Assembly: GCF_001440415.1 (NCBI RefSeq)
Contig: NZ_LLYA01000068.1
Location: 1 to 64,000 of the forward strand
Length of the DNA: 64,000 bases
Source: Bradyrhizobium retamae
GTDB taxonomy: Bacteria > Pseudomonadota > Alphaproteobacteria > Rhizobiales > Xanthobacteraceae
Direction: 5' to 3'
Both the position numbers and the translations under genes were made by a program. Each line of letters begins with the position of its first letter. Within the stretch, counting starts at the first letter, position 1. Under the pieces are notes generated by a model that saw only the letters and a program-made list of their open reading frames with translations, was not told the DNA's origin and ran no database searches. Shown in pieces: positions 37,614 to 47,820 of the stretch.

Positions 37614-37727
37614 CGTTCCAGGGCGAAGCGGTCGAACTATGGAGCGCAATTGCGCACCTGAGAACCTCGAGATTCTCCAATGCGCCATTGCGCATCGTAG
37701 TTCGATGTGACGCTTCGTCCCGGAATG
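37614..37727. repeat. Intergenic inverted repeat behind folD
   Basis: Imperfect outer arms CGTTCCAGGGCGAAGCG (37614-37630) and CGCTTCGTCCCGGAATG (37711-37727), with GTCGAACTATG inside the left arm answered by GTAGTTCGATG in the right. It fills most of the space between the convergent folD and ppa genes and may act as a transcript barrier for both. Confidence 0.7.
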
Positions 37728-37765
37728 ACACAACCTCATCAGCGACAACGACGTGCTGAAAAAGG

Positions 37766-38296
37766 CTACTTCTTGTTGGCGCGTTCGATGCCTTCCAGGA
37801 TCAGGCGGTGGGCGTCCTCGGCGCCGCACCAGCGCAGCACCTTCACCCACTTGCCCTTTTCGAGGTCCTTGTAGTGCTCGAAGAAGTGCTGGATCTGCTG
37901 CAGCGTGATGTCGGGCAGGTCGTTGTAGTTCCGGACCTTGTCGTAGCGCTGGGTGAGTTTTGAGGACGGCACGGCGATGATCTTCTCGTCGCCGCCGGCC
38001 TCGTCTTCCATCAGCAAGACGCCGACCGGCCGCACGCTCATCACGGCGCCCGGCACGATGGCGCGGGTATTGGCGATCAGCACGTCGCAGGGGTCGCCGT
38101 CGCCGGACAGCGTGTGCGGGATGAAGCCGTAATTGCCGGGATAGCGCATCGCCGTATAGAGGAAGCGATCGACCACCAGTGTGCCGGCTTCCTTGTCCAT
38201 CTCATATTTGATCGGCTCACCGCCAACGGGCACCTCGATGATGACGTTGACGTCGTGTGGCGGATTTACTCCGATCGGGATGGCGTCAATGCGCAT
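37766..38296 (-). CDS. ppa: Inorganic pyrophosphatase
   Basis: A 176-residue family I soluble pyrophosphatase, which hydrolyses pyrophosphate in the cytosol with Mg2+. The hallmark [11 protein letters not shown] carries the three metal-binding aspartates; [15 protein letters not shown] and [11 protein letters not shown] also fit. GGAG precedes the ATG. Normal length. Confidence 0.97.
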   Translation of the reverse strand: MRIDAIPIGVNPPHDVNVIIEVPVGGEPIKYEMDKEAGTLVVDRFLYTAMRYPGNYGFIPHTLSGDGDPCDVLIANTRAIVPGAVMSVRPVGVLLMEDEAGGDEKIIAVPSSKLTQRYDKVRNYNDLPDITLQQIQHFFEHYKDLEKGKWVKVLRWCGAEDAHRLILEGIERANKK

Positions 38297-38394
38297 AAAG
38301 GGCTCCGCTTTGCGTTAAGGGGCGCGCCCGGAATCAGGTGCGCGTCCGGGTCCGTTTAGACCCGCAGCGGAGCAGGGGAAAGCCGAAATTAGGC

Positions 38395-38904
38395 TCAGTT
38401 GGTCCAGGCGAAAGCGACTTTATCGAGCGATTTGGCCCCGAACTTCTCCGAGGAGCGGGCCACCATGCGACCGCCGAGCGCGCGGTAGAATTCCGTCGCC
38501 GGATCGTTGTCGGACAGCGCCCAGATCACCATGCTCTTTAGCCCGCTCTGCATCAGATCGCGCCGGGCAGCAGTGAACAGGCGGCGGCCGAAGCCGAGGC
38601 CCTGGAATTCCGGCCGCAGATAAAGCTCGTAGATCTCGCCTTCGAAATGCAGGCTGCGGGCGCGGTTGCGGCCGTAATTGGCGTAGCCCGCGACCTTGTC
38701 GCCGAACACCAGCACGCTGACGCGGCTGCCTTTGCGGATTGCGCTGTCCCACCATTGCGGGCCGCGACGGTTAATGAGCTTTTCGAGCTCGGCGCCGGGA
38801 ATGATGCCCTGATAGGCCGAGCGCCAGGCTTCATCATGGGTAGACGCCACCGCGGCTGCATCCGCAGCCTTGGCCGGTCGAACCTCGATCAGGGTTGTGC
38901 TCAT
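38395..38904 (-). CDS. GNAT family N-acetyltransferase
   Basis: A 169-residue GNAT protein. The core acetyl-CoA site reads IYELYLRPEFQGLGFGRRLF (motif A, R/Q-x2-G-x-G/A), and WALSDNDPATEFYRALGG is motif B. The acceptor substrate is unknown. The ATG at 38904 (MSTTLIEVRPAK) is preferred because the domain starts there; the frame reaches 38946 and no ribosome site settles the choice. It lies upstream of ppa on the same strand with a 98-base gap. Confidence 0.87.
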   Translation of the reverse strand: MSTTLIEVRPAKAADAAAVASTHDEAWRSAYQGIIPGAELEKLINRRGPQWWDSAIRKGSRVSVLVFGDKVAGYANYGRNRARSLHFEGEIYELYLRPEFQGLGFGRRLFTAARRDLMQSGLKSMVIWALSDNDPATEFYRALGGRMVARSSEKFGAKSLDKVAFAWTN

Positions 38905-39195
38905 ATGCTGATCAAAGCAAGTCGGCGGGCCGGCTTCAAGGTCCATCGTTAATTATCGGTTAACCTGTGGATTTTCTGCATCAGTTTCGTGTTCTTCTGT
39001 ACCGAAAGAGGACAAGGTGGCTGTCTCATCAGGTGTTTCGCCAAGGCAATGGGTGGCGAAATCGTTGTTAAAATCATCCAACCAAACGACTCAGTGAATT
39101 CTGTTCACGGAAAAATGCGCAGGATTTGATTCGCCGACGGTATTCTGTTGGTGACTTCGCAATACGCCCTTCCCTCGGCTGCACCAGGCCAGTTC

Positions 39196-40095
39196 ATGCG
39201 TCCCCTGAACATGCTTCCTGCGCTGGTTCTCGTTGCCGCGCTCGGTGTGAAGGCTGCCGCCGCGCCGCAGCCCAGCCTTGGCGCGCAAGGGCCGGAAGGC
39301 GAACCTCACCGGCTGCAGCAATGGCTGGTGCCTTCTCCCGATTCTGCAACCGCCGCGCATGCGGTGCTGTTCAGGCCGCCGGGCAGGGGGCCGTTTCCAC
39401 TTGCCGTGATTGCGCACGCCTCGACCCAGAACGTGTTGCGGCGGGCGCAGATGCCGCAACCCGAATACCGCGCGCTCGCCGGATGGCTCGTGGCGCGCGG
39501 TTTTGCCGTGCTGGTTCCTGAACGCCCGGGTCACGGCGCGACGGGTGGAAAATACCTGGAGGATCAGGGCGGTTGCGACGAGGCTGACTACGCCAAGTCT
39601 GGCCGCGCCACGGCGGATGCGATCGCCGCTGCCACCGGCTTCATACGCAAGCAGCCCTTCATCCGCGCCGAGGGCATGGTCGTGATCGGCCATTCGGCCG
39701 GTGCCTGGGGTGCACTGGCGCTGGCCGGCGAAGATCCGAAGAACGTTGCCGCCATCATCGCGTTCGCGCCGGGGCGCGGCGGGCATGCCGATGATTCTTC
39801 CAACCGCGTCTGCGCGCCGCACACGCTAATGGCTGCCGCGGGCGAATTCGGCCAGGCCGCACGCGTGAGGGTGACCTGGCTGGTGGCTGCCAATGACAGC
39901 TACTTTTCGCCCGCGTTCTCGCGTCAACTGGCCGATGCGTTTCGCGCCGCCGGCGGCAAGGCCGATTTTCGCGTGCTGCCGGCACATGGCAGTGAAGGCC
40001 ACTGGCTGATGGAAACCGGCGGCGGTGTAAGCCTTGCCGGACCTGAACTCGATCATGCCTTGAAGGCGCGGTCCCGTACCCCGGCAGCCAAGTGA
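39196..40095 (+). CDS. Exported alpha/beta hydrolase
   Basis: A 299-residue protein with a signal peptide (MRPLNMLPALVLVAALGVKA, cleavage near AAA) and an alpha/beta hydrolase domain. FPLAVIAHAS gives the oxyanion strand, VLVPERPGHGATGG the family turn, VVIGHSAGAWGALAL the nucleophile elbow, AANDSYFSP the acid strand and GSEGHWL the probable catalytic histidine. It resembles the dienelactone hydrolase-like group. The ATG at 39196 is preferred over a TTG at 39148 because the signal peptide starts there. Substrate unknown. Confidence 0.85.
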   Translation: MRPLNMLPALVLVAALGVKAAAAPQPSLGAQGPEGEPHRLQQWLVPSPDSATAAHAVLFRPPGRGPFPLAVIAHASTQNVLRRAQMPQPEYRALAGWLVARGFAVLVPERPGHGATGGKYLEDQGGCDEADYAKSGRATADAIAAATGFIRKQPFIRAEGMVVIGHSAGAWGALALAGEDPKNVAAIIAFAPGRGGHADDSSNRVCAPHTLMAAAGEFGQAARVRVTWLVAANDSYFSPAFSRQLADAFRAAGGKADFRVLPAHGSEGHWLMETGGGVSLAGPELDHALKARSRTPAAK

Positions 40096-40096
40096 T

Positions 40097-40338
40097 GACG
40101 CGTGGAGCGAACGCTGGTTGATGATCTCGCTCGGGCTCTATGCGGTGGCGGGCTGTTCTGGGTGCCGGTCGTCTTCATGCAGATTGAAATGCGCGATCTT
40201 GCGCGCAAGGCGGCCGAGCAAAACCGAGAGTTGCCGCTGCGCTATTCCGCACTTTTCCACCGCTGGTTTCTGTTTGGGATTCCCGGGTTCGGCTCGGTCA
40301 TGGCTATTCTCTGGCTGATGATCGCCAAACCGTTCTAG
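40097..40338 (+). pseudogene. DUF2269 gene, 5'-truncated and frameshifted
   Basis: The C-terminal half of a DUF2269 membrane protein is recognisable in two frames. From about 40103 one frame reads WSERWLMISLGLYAVAG, and after 40152 the next frame continues LFWVPVVFMQIEMRDLARKA and later FGSVMAILWLMIAKPF. Loss of one base in GCGGGCTG (40148-40155) explains the shift. About 90 codons of the N-terminal half are absent, because the stop of the upstream hydrolase lies at 40093-40095. DUF2269 normally accompanies the SDR-DoxX and DCC genes that follow, so this is a decayed member of that cluster. A sequencing error could explain the frameshift but not the truncation. Confidence 0.75.
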
Positions 40339-40343
40339 GCAGC

Positions 40344-41663
40344 ATGAACGCCGACATTCGAAAAATCCTCGTGCTCGGCGCCTCCGGCCTGATCGGCCGC
40401 TTCTTGACCGACGATCTGCGCGGGAGAGGATTTCGCGTGGTTGGCGTCGCCCGAAGATTATCCGCTTCGCAGAAGGCCGGCGCGCTCGACCTCGAACTGC
40501 CGCTCATGTCGATGGATGCGGCGGCGATGGCGCGCCTGCTGCGCGATCACGGCATCGGCCTCGTCGTCAATTGCGTCGGCGTGTTGCAGGATGGCCCCGG
40601 CAGCGACACCGCCGCCGTGCATCGCGAATTCGTCGCGCGCCTGTTGCAGGCGATCCGCGAAAGCCGCCTCGCGATCCGGCTGGTGCATATCTCGATTCCT
40701 GGCGCCGCCGAGACGGACGCCACGGCCTTCAGCACCACCAAGCGCGAGGCCGAACGGCTGATCGCCGATTCCGGCCTCCCGTACACGATCCTGCGGCCGG
40801 GTTTCGTGGTGGCATTGGCCGCCTATGGCGGCAGCGCCATGCTGCGCTCCGTCGCAGCACTTCCGATCGATCTTTCGCCCGCCGAACGGCTGACGCCATT
40901 CCAGCCGGTCGCCATGGAGGATATCGCGGCGACGATTGCCTGGCTTGCCGCGCGCGATCCAGGCGCGGCGAACGCGGTGACGTGGGACCTCATGCAGGAG
41001 CAGCCGGTCACGCTGGGCGACGTGATCGATCAATTTCGCGAGGTGTTCGGCACCGGCAAATGGTGGCGCATTGTAATGCCGGCGTTCCTGCTCGATCTCG
41101 GCGCCAGGCTCGGCGACCTCACGAGCTTGCTCGGCTGGAAGCCGCCGATGCGAACCACGGCGATTGCGGAGCTGCGCCGCGGCGTCAGCGGCAGCCCCGC
41201 AGGCTGGATGGCCGCCACCGGCATCATACCGAAGACGATCGGGCAAATGGCGGGAAAGCGCGTAGCGACCATCCAGGACAAATGGTTCGCCCGGCTGTTC
41301 CCGATCAAGGCCCTGATGATCGCAAGCCTCGTGCTGTTCTGGGTCGTCTCCGGCTTCATTGTGCTGGTGATTTCCTATGACGCGGCGGCCGGAATCCTGC
41401 GCAGCCACGGCTTTCCGCCGGCGCTCGTCGCGCCCATCACGGTGGGTACCAGCCTGATGGATATGACCATCGGCGTGCTGATCGCGTTCCGTCGCACCTC
41501 GGCATTTGGCCTAGTGGCGGGTATCATCGCCTTGCTCGGCTATCTGGTGGGCGCCGCAATCCTGACGCCGGACCTCTGGATCGAGCCGCTCGGCGCGCTG
41601 GTGAAGACGGGACCCGCGGTTGTGCTGATGCTGGTGGCGCTGCTGACATTGGATAACCGATGA
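40344..41663 (+). CDS. NAD(P)-binding SDR with C-terminal DoxX-like membrane domain
   Basis: A 439-residue fusion. Residues 1-290 are an atypical SDR / NmrA-like Rossmann domain (KILVLGASGLIGRFL; VNCVGVLQ; FSTTKREAERLI). Residues about 310-435 hold four hydrophobic helices resembling DoxX-like quinone-linked membrane proteins. It likely passes electrons between NAD(P)H and a membrane partner; this is inferred from the domain pairing. It begins 5 bases after the DUF2269 remnant and is followed by the DCC gene, the normal cluster order. Confidence 0.85.
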   Translation: MNADIRKILVLGASGLIGRFLTDDLRGRGFRVVGVARRLSASQKAGALDLELPLMSMDAAAMARLLRDHGIGLVVNCVGVLQDGPGSDTAAVHREFVARLLQAIRESRLAIRLVHISIPGAAETDATAFSTTKREAERLIADSGLPYTILRPGFVVALAAYGGSAMLRSVAALPIDLSPAERLTPFQPVAMEDIAATIAWLAARDPGAANAVTWDLMQEQPVTLGDVIDQFREVFGTGKWWRIVMPAFLLDLGARLGDLTSLLGWKPPMRTTAIAELRRGVSGSPAGWMAATGIIPKTIGQMAGKRVATIQDKWFARLFPIKALMIASLVLFWVVSGFIVLVISYDAAAGILRSHGFPPALVAPITVGTSLMDMTIGVLIAFRRTSAFGLVAGIIALLGYLVGAAILTPDLWIEPLGALVKTGPAVVLMLVALLTLDNR

Positions 41664-41673
41664 GCCCAAACTC

Positions 41674-42081
41674 GTGACCCAATGGCCCGACGATGACGTG
41701 ATCCTCTATGACGGCGTTTGCGTCTTCTGCTCGCGCTGGGTCCGCTTCGTTTCGAAACGCGACGTCGAGCGGAGGTTTCGTTTCACCGCGATCCAGTCGC
41801 CCTATGGCACACGGCTGGCGCAAGCGTTTGGTATCGATCCCAACGATCCCGACACCAATGCGGTGGTGCATGGAGGCGTCGCATATCTCAGATCGGACGC
41901 CGCTTTGACAGTACTCGGCATGCTGCCGGGCTGGCGCTGGACGCGTGCGCTGTTTGCCGTGCCGAAGCCGCTGCGCGACGCGGTGTACAGCCTCGTCGCC
42001 CGCAACCGCTACCGGATCTTCGGAAAGTATGAGGAGTGCTTTGCGCCGGACGCGGAGATGCGGGCGAGGGTGATGGAGTAG
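41674..42081 (+). CDS. DCC1-like thiol-disulfide oxidoreductase (DUF393)
   Basis: A 135-residue protein starting with GTG. The redox motif is VILYDGVCVFCSRWVRFV (DGxCxxC), followed by FTAIQSPYGTRLAQAF and the C-terminal RYRIFGKYEECF that defines DUF393. It is probably a thioredoxin-fold oxidoreductase serving the SDR-DoxX protein encoded 10 bases upstream. Confidence 0.9.
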   Translation: MTQWPDDDVILYDGVCVFCSRWVRFVSKRDVERRFRFTAIQSPYGTRLAQAFGIDPNDPDTNAVVHGGVAYLRSDAALTVLGMLPGWRWTRALFAVPKPLRDAVYSLVARNRYRIFGKYEECFAPDAEMRARVME

Positions 42082-42100
42082 GAAAGAAAGTCGCCTCTAC

Positions 42101-42160
42101 CGTCATTGCGAGGAGCCAGTCCGGCGGCGCCTCGCGCCGACTGGCTGACTCGCAATGACG
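42101..42160. repeat. Dispersed inverted repeat, CGTCATTGCGAG family, copy 1
   Basis: Perfect 12-bp outer arms CGTCATTGCGAG (42101-42112) and CTCGCAATGACG (42149-42160) with an inner stem GCCAGTC / GACTGGC. It lies between the convergent DCC and amine oxidase genes. The larger copy at 60402-60485 shares the outer arms. Confidence 0.85.
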
Positions 42161-42169
42161 GCGTAGACG

Positions 42170-43429
42170 TCAGCGCTTCTTCGACGCAGCCAATACCTCT
42201 TCCGCCGCGCGTTCACCCGAATCCCTTGCCCCATGCGCGGTCGAGAAGAACTCCGGCGAGGTTGCCTCGCCTGCAAAGAACAGCCGGCCATCGACGGGCG
42301 CGGCGAGGACCTCGCGATCTCCCGCATGTCCCGGCAGCGCGTGTGAATAGGAGCCGCGGGCGAAGAGGTCATGCGCCCAGCGTGACTCCGCGAGCGGCTT
42401 CAGCTTGCGGCGAAAATCGTTGCCGAGGATCGAGACGATCTCGTCGATGCTTGCTGCGGCCAGTGCGCCGGGGCCGGCGTCCTCCAGCGACTGCGCGAAG
42501 CGGCCGCCGAAAAAGCCCTCGATGCAGGGTTGGCCGAATGGGCGGATGTGATAGGTGCCCATTTCGGTGCGCATAGTGGCGGCGCGCAGATTGCCCTCTA
42601 CGGGCAGCGCCTCGGGCTGATCCACTGCCAGTGTCACCTTGTCGGCGAGGCCGAGCGGCAGGCCGCGCGCGGCATCGACCTTTTCGGGCAATTGCGGGTG
42701 AAAGCGTATCGCTTCATAGGCGATCAGGCTGGTCGGCACCGTGATAATCACCTTGTCGGCGGTCAGCGTGCCGCGCGATGTCTCGATGCGGACGCGCTTG
42801 GCTGAGTGATCAATCAGCGTCACGGCGCAATTGAGTGCAAGCGGACACGTGGCGCCATAGGCCGCTACCAGTGCGCCATAGCCGCGGCGGACGCGCCAGT
42901 TGATGTCGGTGTCTTCATAGGCGTCCATGTCGAGGATCGAGACCTGGTCGAGCTCGCAGCCGTTGACGTAAGTCGAGATCGCATCGATCATCGGGTTCCA
43001 GCGATTGCCAGGCTCCAGATAAAGGCTTGCGGCGCAGTCGCGGCCACTCTTCTCGGCTTCCGCCGCTGCTACTTCGGCGCGGTCGTAGAACGCATTGAGC
43101 GCGTGCATGAAGTCGTCGCGCTCGGCCTGCGGAAACGCCTTGCCGTGGGCGCGCTCGCGCCAGGGCGGCAGTGACCTGTTGATCTCGAAACCGAGCTGTT
43201 CGGCGATTTTGACAAAAGAGTTCTCATCCGCCGAGTGCAGCCAGCCGCAGCCGACGTCGAAGGTGACGTCAGGTGAGGCCATGATGGTGTGTGCGCGGCC
43301 GCCGACGCGGTCACGCGCTTCCAGCACAATGACGGAGAGGCCGGAGATTTTCAGTGCGTTCGCCGCGCCGAGCCCGGCAGCACCGGCGCCAATGATGGCG
43401 ACATCGATTGAGGAGGGGAGAGACGTCAT
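42170..43429 (-). CDS. FAD-dependent amine oxidase family protein
   Basis: A 419-residue flavoprotein. The N-terminal dinucleotide motif (VAIIGAGAAGLGAANAL), the following ARDRVGGRAHT and the C-terminal FAD motif GRLFFAGEATSPEFF are those of the monoamine oxidase / polyamine oxidase fold. No signal peptide is seen. The amine substrate is unknown. It is transcribed toward the DCC gene, with the repeat at 42101 between them. Confidence 0.9.
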   Translation of the reverse strand: MTSLPSSIDVAIIGAGAAGLGAANALKISGLSVIVLEARDRVGGRAHTIMASPDVTFDVGCGWLHSADENSFVKIAEQLGFEINRSLPPWRERAHGKAFPQAERDDFMHALNAFYDRAEVAAAEAEKSGRDCAASLYLEPGNRWNPMIDAISTYVNGCELDQVSILDMDAYEDTDINWRVRRGYGALVAAYGATCPLALNCAVTLIDHSAKRVRIETSRGTLTADKVIITVPTSLIAYEAIRFHPQLPEKVDAARGLPLGLADKVTLAVDQPEALPVEGNLRAATMRTEMGTYHIRPFGQPCIEGFFGGRFAQSLEDAGPGALAAASIDEIVSILGNDFRRKLKPLAESRWAHDLFARGSYSHALPGHAGDREVLAAPVDGRLFFAGEATSPEFFSTAHGARDSGERAAEEVLAASKKR

Positions 43430-43615
43430 GCGGCAGGCTCTAGCACGTTCGCCGTGAAGCTAGAAGCCGGCCCTTGACGAGGGGCGATGCCGGGGCGGCA
43501 ATCCGGGCGCGTCCGCGTATCGATCCGCAAGCGGACGTCGGTCGCGGCGGGCGGTTGATGCGACGCTGTGGAAACACGGTGGCAACGACGCGGTCTCTTG
43601 CGCCTCGTTCTGTAG

Positions 43616-43630
43616 TTGTATTGAATACAA
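43616..43630. promoter_or_regulatory. Perfect 15-bp palindrome upstream of the membrane hydrolase gene
   Basis: TTGTATT-G-AATACAA, 36 bases before the ATG at 43667, in an AT-rich stretch that probably includes the promoter. The TTGTAT...ATACAA form resembles operators of GntR-family regulators with FCD domains, but no regulator gene lies next to it. The site may overlap the transcription start, which would favour repression. Confidence 0.55.
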
Positions 43631-43666
43631 TATTCACTTGTCTCATTTCAGATATGGATTTCAGCC

Positions 43667-45565
43667 ATGACCACGTTGGATCCGGCGACGAGACGCAAGC
43701 GAACCGCCGTTCTCGTCGTTCACGGCATCGGCAGCCAGCGCGCCCTGGAGACAATGCGCGGGGTGATACGGGGGATCTGGGTCGACCGCAACAACCCGGC
43801 CGACAAGGACAAGCGGGTATGGACGCATCCGCAAAAGGATGGCGCCGATATCGATCTGTCCGTCATGACGACCAACAGGGTGCCGGGCTCGAAAGACAAT
43901 CGCAGCGTCGACTTCCACGAACTGTATTGGGCTCATCTGATGAGCGAAACCAGGGCGGTTGCGGTGCTGCTCTGGCTGTACGAGCTCTGCCGGAAGGGTC
44001 CGATCATGAAGCTCGGCATGAACGGACTCTGGTGGGCCGCGGCCATTTTCCTGTGCCTGATGAATCTTTCCTTCGCAGTGCTGGTGCTGCGGGGCATCTT
44101 GCTGTTTTCGGGAAACAGCGCGCAGATCATGCTGGTGTCGCCGTTTCTGCTGCTCATCGCCAGTATATTTGTCGGTTTTGCCGTGGCGTGCCGGTGGCTG
44201 GCGTTCCGGCTCATCATCCTGTTTGCAATTCTATTGGCGGGCGGAGGCCTGCTGGCTCTCGGCTACTTCGAGGTTGCGTGGCATTTCCCCGGCAGCCCCG
44301 GAATTCCTGACGGCGCCGAACTGGTGACACTGATTGCGCTGCCTACGCTGATCGCGTTCATCGCAACCGGGCTGGTCATGGGGCTGCAGGGGCTGCGCGC
44401 CTTCTGCTGGGCTTTGTTCATTTCGCTGTTCCTGTTTGGCTGGTTTGTCGCTGCCGACCGGTACTGGAATTCGGAGACGGCCTTCGTTTCGACCGTGATC
44501 AAGGGTTGGGTGTGGGGGCTGAACTCGCCGTGGGCCGTTGCCACGGCCGCAGCCGTGATCGGCATCTATTTGATCGTCAATGCCGCGTTCCTGCAGCCCT
44601 ATCTCGGCGATGCGGCGCGCTATTTCCGCAATTCGCCCGCCAATGTCGCGGTGCGCCGGGCGATCCGGAAGGATGCCGTGGAAACGCTCGAGCGTCTTCA
44701 CACCAGCGGTCAGTACGACCGGATCGTCGTGGTCGCGCACAGCCTCGGAACCGTGGTGGCCTACGACATGCTGCGCGCCTATTTCAGCCGGATTTCCAGC
44801 GAGCTGCCGCCGGTCGACCAGCTTGGGCAGGAATTCGCCGACATCGACGGCGCGCCATGGCAGCCAGACGACAAGAGCGCGTCGATCGCAGACAAGAAGG
44901 CGTTGCGGACGAAGGCGCGAGCGGCGATCGCAAACATCGCAGCCGCCGCGGCCCTGCAATCGCCCAATGGACAGCGGCCCAAAAGCTGGCTGGTTACGGA
45001 CTACGTCACGTTGGGAAGTGCGCTGACCCACGCCTACTTCCTGATGTGTGAGGACAAGCACAAGACCGACGCCGCGGCGCGTCAGGACAAGACCAACGCT
45101 TCGGCCAAGGTGGCCGACGCCGGGCTCAAGAAAGATTTCAAGCGTCGTGTTGAAGAAAGAGAATTTCCGACCTGCCCGCCAAAACGGCTTGATACGGATG
45201 GTTTGCTAACGTTCAGGGACCCAAATACGGGGAATAGGCGGGTTCATAACGGCGCCCTGTTCGGCTTGACCCGATGGACCAACATCTATTTCCCGCGGTT
45301 TCAGCTTTTCTGGGGAGACGCCATCGGCGGCGCGCTATCGCCGATTTTCGGCTACCACATCGTCGATCTCGAAGTATCGACCAAGGCGGCAGGCGGCGCC
45401 GACTTCTTCACCCATACCGCCTACTGGGACGTCGAATGCAAACCTGACACCTATAGCGCCCCGCACATCGTTGCACTGCGCAACGCCGTCGATCTGGTCG
45501 ACGCCGTCGGCGCCATCGATCTGGTTGACGACGGTGACGATCCGACCAAGCACGAGGGGGAGTAG
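43667..45565 (+). CDS. Membrane-embedded serine hydrolase of unknown function
   Basis: A 632-residue protein I cannot assign to a named family. Residues 14-24 (AVLVVHGIGSQ) give the first strand and oxyanion loop of an alpha/beta hydrolase, with DFHELYWA at 82-89. Residues about 120-310 hold about six hydrophobic helices. The nucleophile elbow VVVAHSLGTVVAYDM, with Ser359, comes only after them. The remaining 270 residues are soluble, with TDYVTLGSALTHAYFLM and FWGDAIGGALSPIFGYHIVDLEV. The hydrolase fold thus seems to be split by a membrane domain, placing the active site at the inner face of the membrane. A lipid or lipid-linked substrate is an inference. Monocistronic, behind the palindrome at 43616. 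Confidence 0.75.
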   Translation: MTTLDPATRRKRTAVLVVHGIGSQRALETMRGVIRGIWVDRNNPADKDKRVWTHPQKDGADIDLSVMTTNRVPGSKDNRSVDFHELYWAHLMSETRAVAVLLWLYELCRKGPIMKLGMNGLWWAAAIFLCLMNLSFAVLVLRGILLFSGNSAQIMLVSPFLLLIASIFVGFAVACRWLAFRLIILFAILLAGGGLLALGYFEVAWHFPGSPGIPDGAELVTLIALPTLIAFIATGLVMGLQGLRAFCWALFISLFLFGWFVAADRYWNSETAFVSTVIKGWVWGLNSPWAVATAAAVIGIYLIVNAAFLQPYLGDAARYFRNSPANVAVRRAIRKDAVETLERLHTSGQYDRIVVVAHSLGTVVAYDMLRAYFSRISSELPPVDQLGQEFADIDGAPWQPDDKSASIADKKALRTKARAAIANIAAAAALQSPNGQRPKSWLVTDYVTLGSALTHAYFLMCEDKHKTDAAARQDKTNASAKVADAGLKKDFKRRVEEREFPTCPPKRLDTDGLLTFRDPNTGNRRVHNGALFGLTRWTNIYFPRFQLFWGDAIGGALSPIFGYHIVDLEVSTKAAGGADFFTHTAYWDVECKPDTYSAPHIVALRNAVDLVDAVGAIDLVDDGDDPTKHEGE

Positions 45566-45600
45566 AGCATGGCGTCATCGCGGAGGAAGAACGATGCTGT

Positions 45601-45744
45601 CGTGTCCCGGACACGGTGCAGCCTAGGCGATGCGTAGCGTCCGGCAGCGCTGCTCCGCAGAGCCGGGAACCAGAAGGTGCCACTAACGCTTGGGCTCCGG
45701 CTCAGCAGCGCACCGCTATCGCACTGCGCTGCGTCCGGGGCACG
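45601..45744. repeat. Intergenic inverted repeat behind the hydrolase
   Basis: Imperfect outer arms CGTGTCCCGGACAC (45601-45614) and CGTCCGGGGCACG (45732-45744), with inner pairs around CTGCTCCGCAGAGCCGGGAACC. It fills the gap between the convergent hydrolase and typA genes, a usual position for such elements. Confidence 0.65.
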
Positions 45745-45753
45745 AGACTGGCC

Positions 45754-47580
<1,827 letters not shown>

Positions 47581-47610
47581 GGCTCTTCTTCTGGTCGTGC
47601 ATGTGGAGGC

Positions 47611-47655
47611 GCGATCTCACCGGAAAACCGGGACCCACTTTTCCGGATCGCGCTC
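47611..47655. repeat. Dispersed inverted repeat, GAGCATGATC family, copy 3
   Basis: GCGATCTCACCGG at the left and CCGGATCGCGCTC at the right around the core GAAAACCGGGACCCACTTTT. It is a divergent copy of the elements at 14100 and 36628, lying in the typA leader. Confidence 0.6.
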
Positions 47656-47705
47656 AAACCTGGGATGCGAACGGGGCCAAGGCTCAAACCTGCCCCAAAA
47701 AGGAA

Positions 47706-47726
47706 GCCCGGCCAAAAGGACCGGGC
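47706..47726 (-). terminator. Terminator behind the Crp-family gene
   Basis: Arms GCCCGG (47706-47711) and CCGGGC (47721-47726) with an A-rich loop. On the minus strand the stem is followed by TTCCTTTTT, so it fits an intrinsic terminator for the regulator gene, whose stop codon lies about 95 bases upstream. Confidence 0.6.
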
Positions 47727-47820
47727 ACACCTTACGCGTTGCGGCGCAATATATTCAGAAAACGCCAAAAAACAATGGTTCGTTTGGCATTTGGTTAGCC
47801 GATTTTGGGCCTGGCCGGGC

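Noticed and set aside
42103..42372. Small plus- and minus-strand frames over the CGTCATTGCGAG repeat
   Set aside because: They arise from the hairpin arms and the antisense of the amine oxidase gene.
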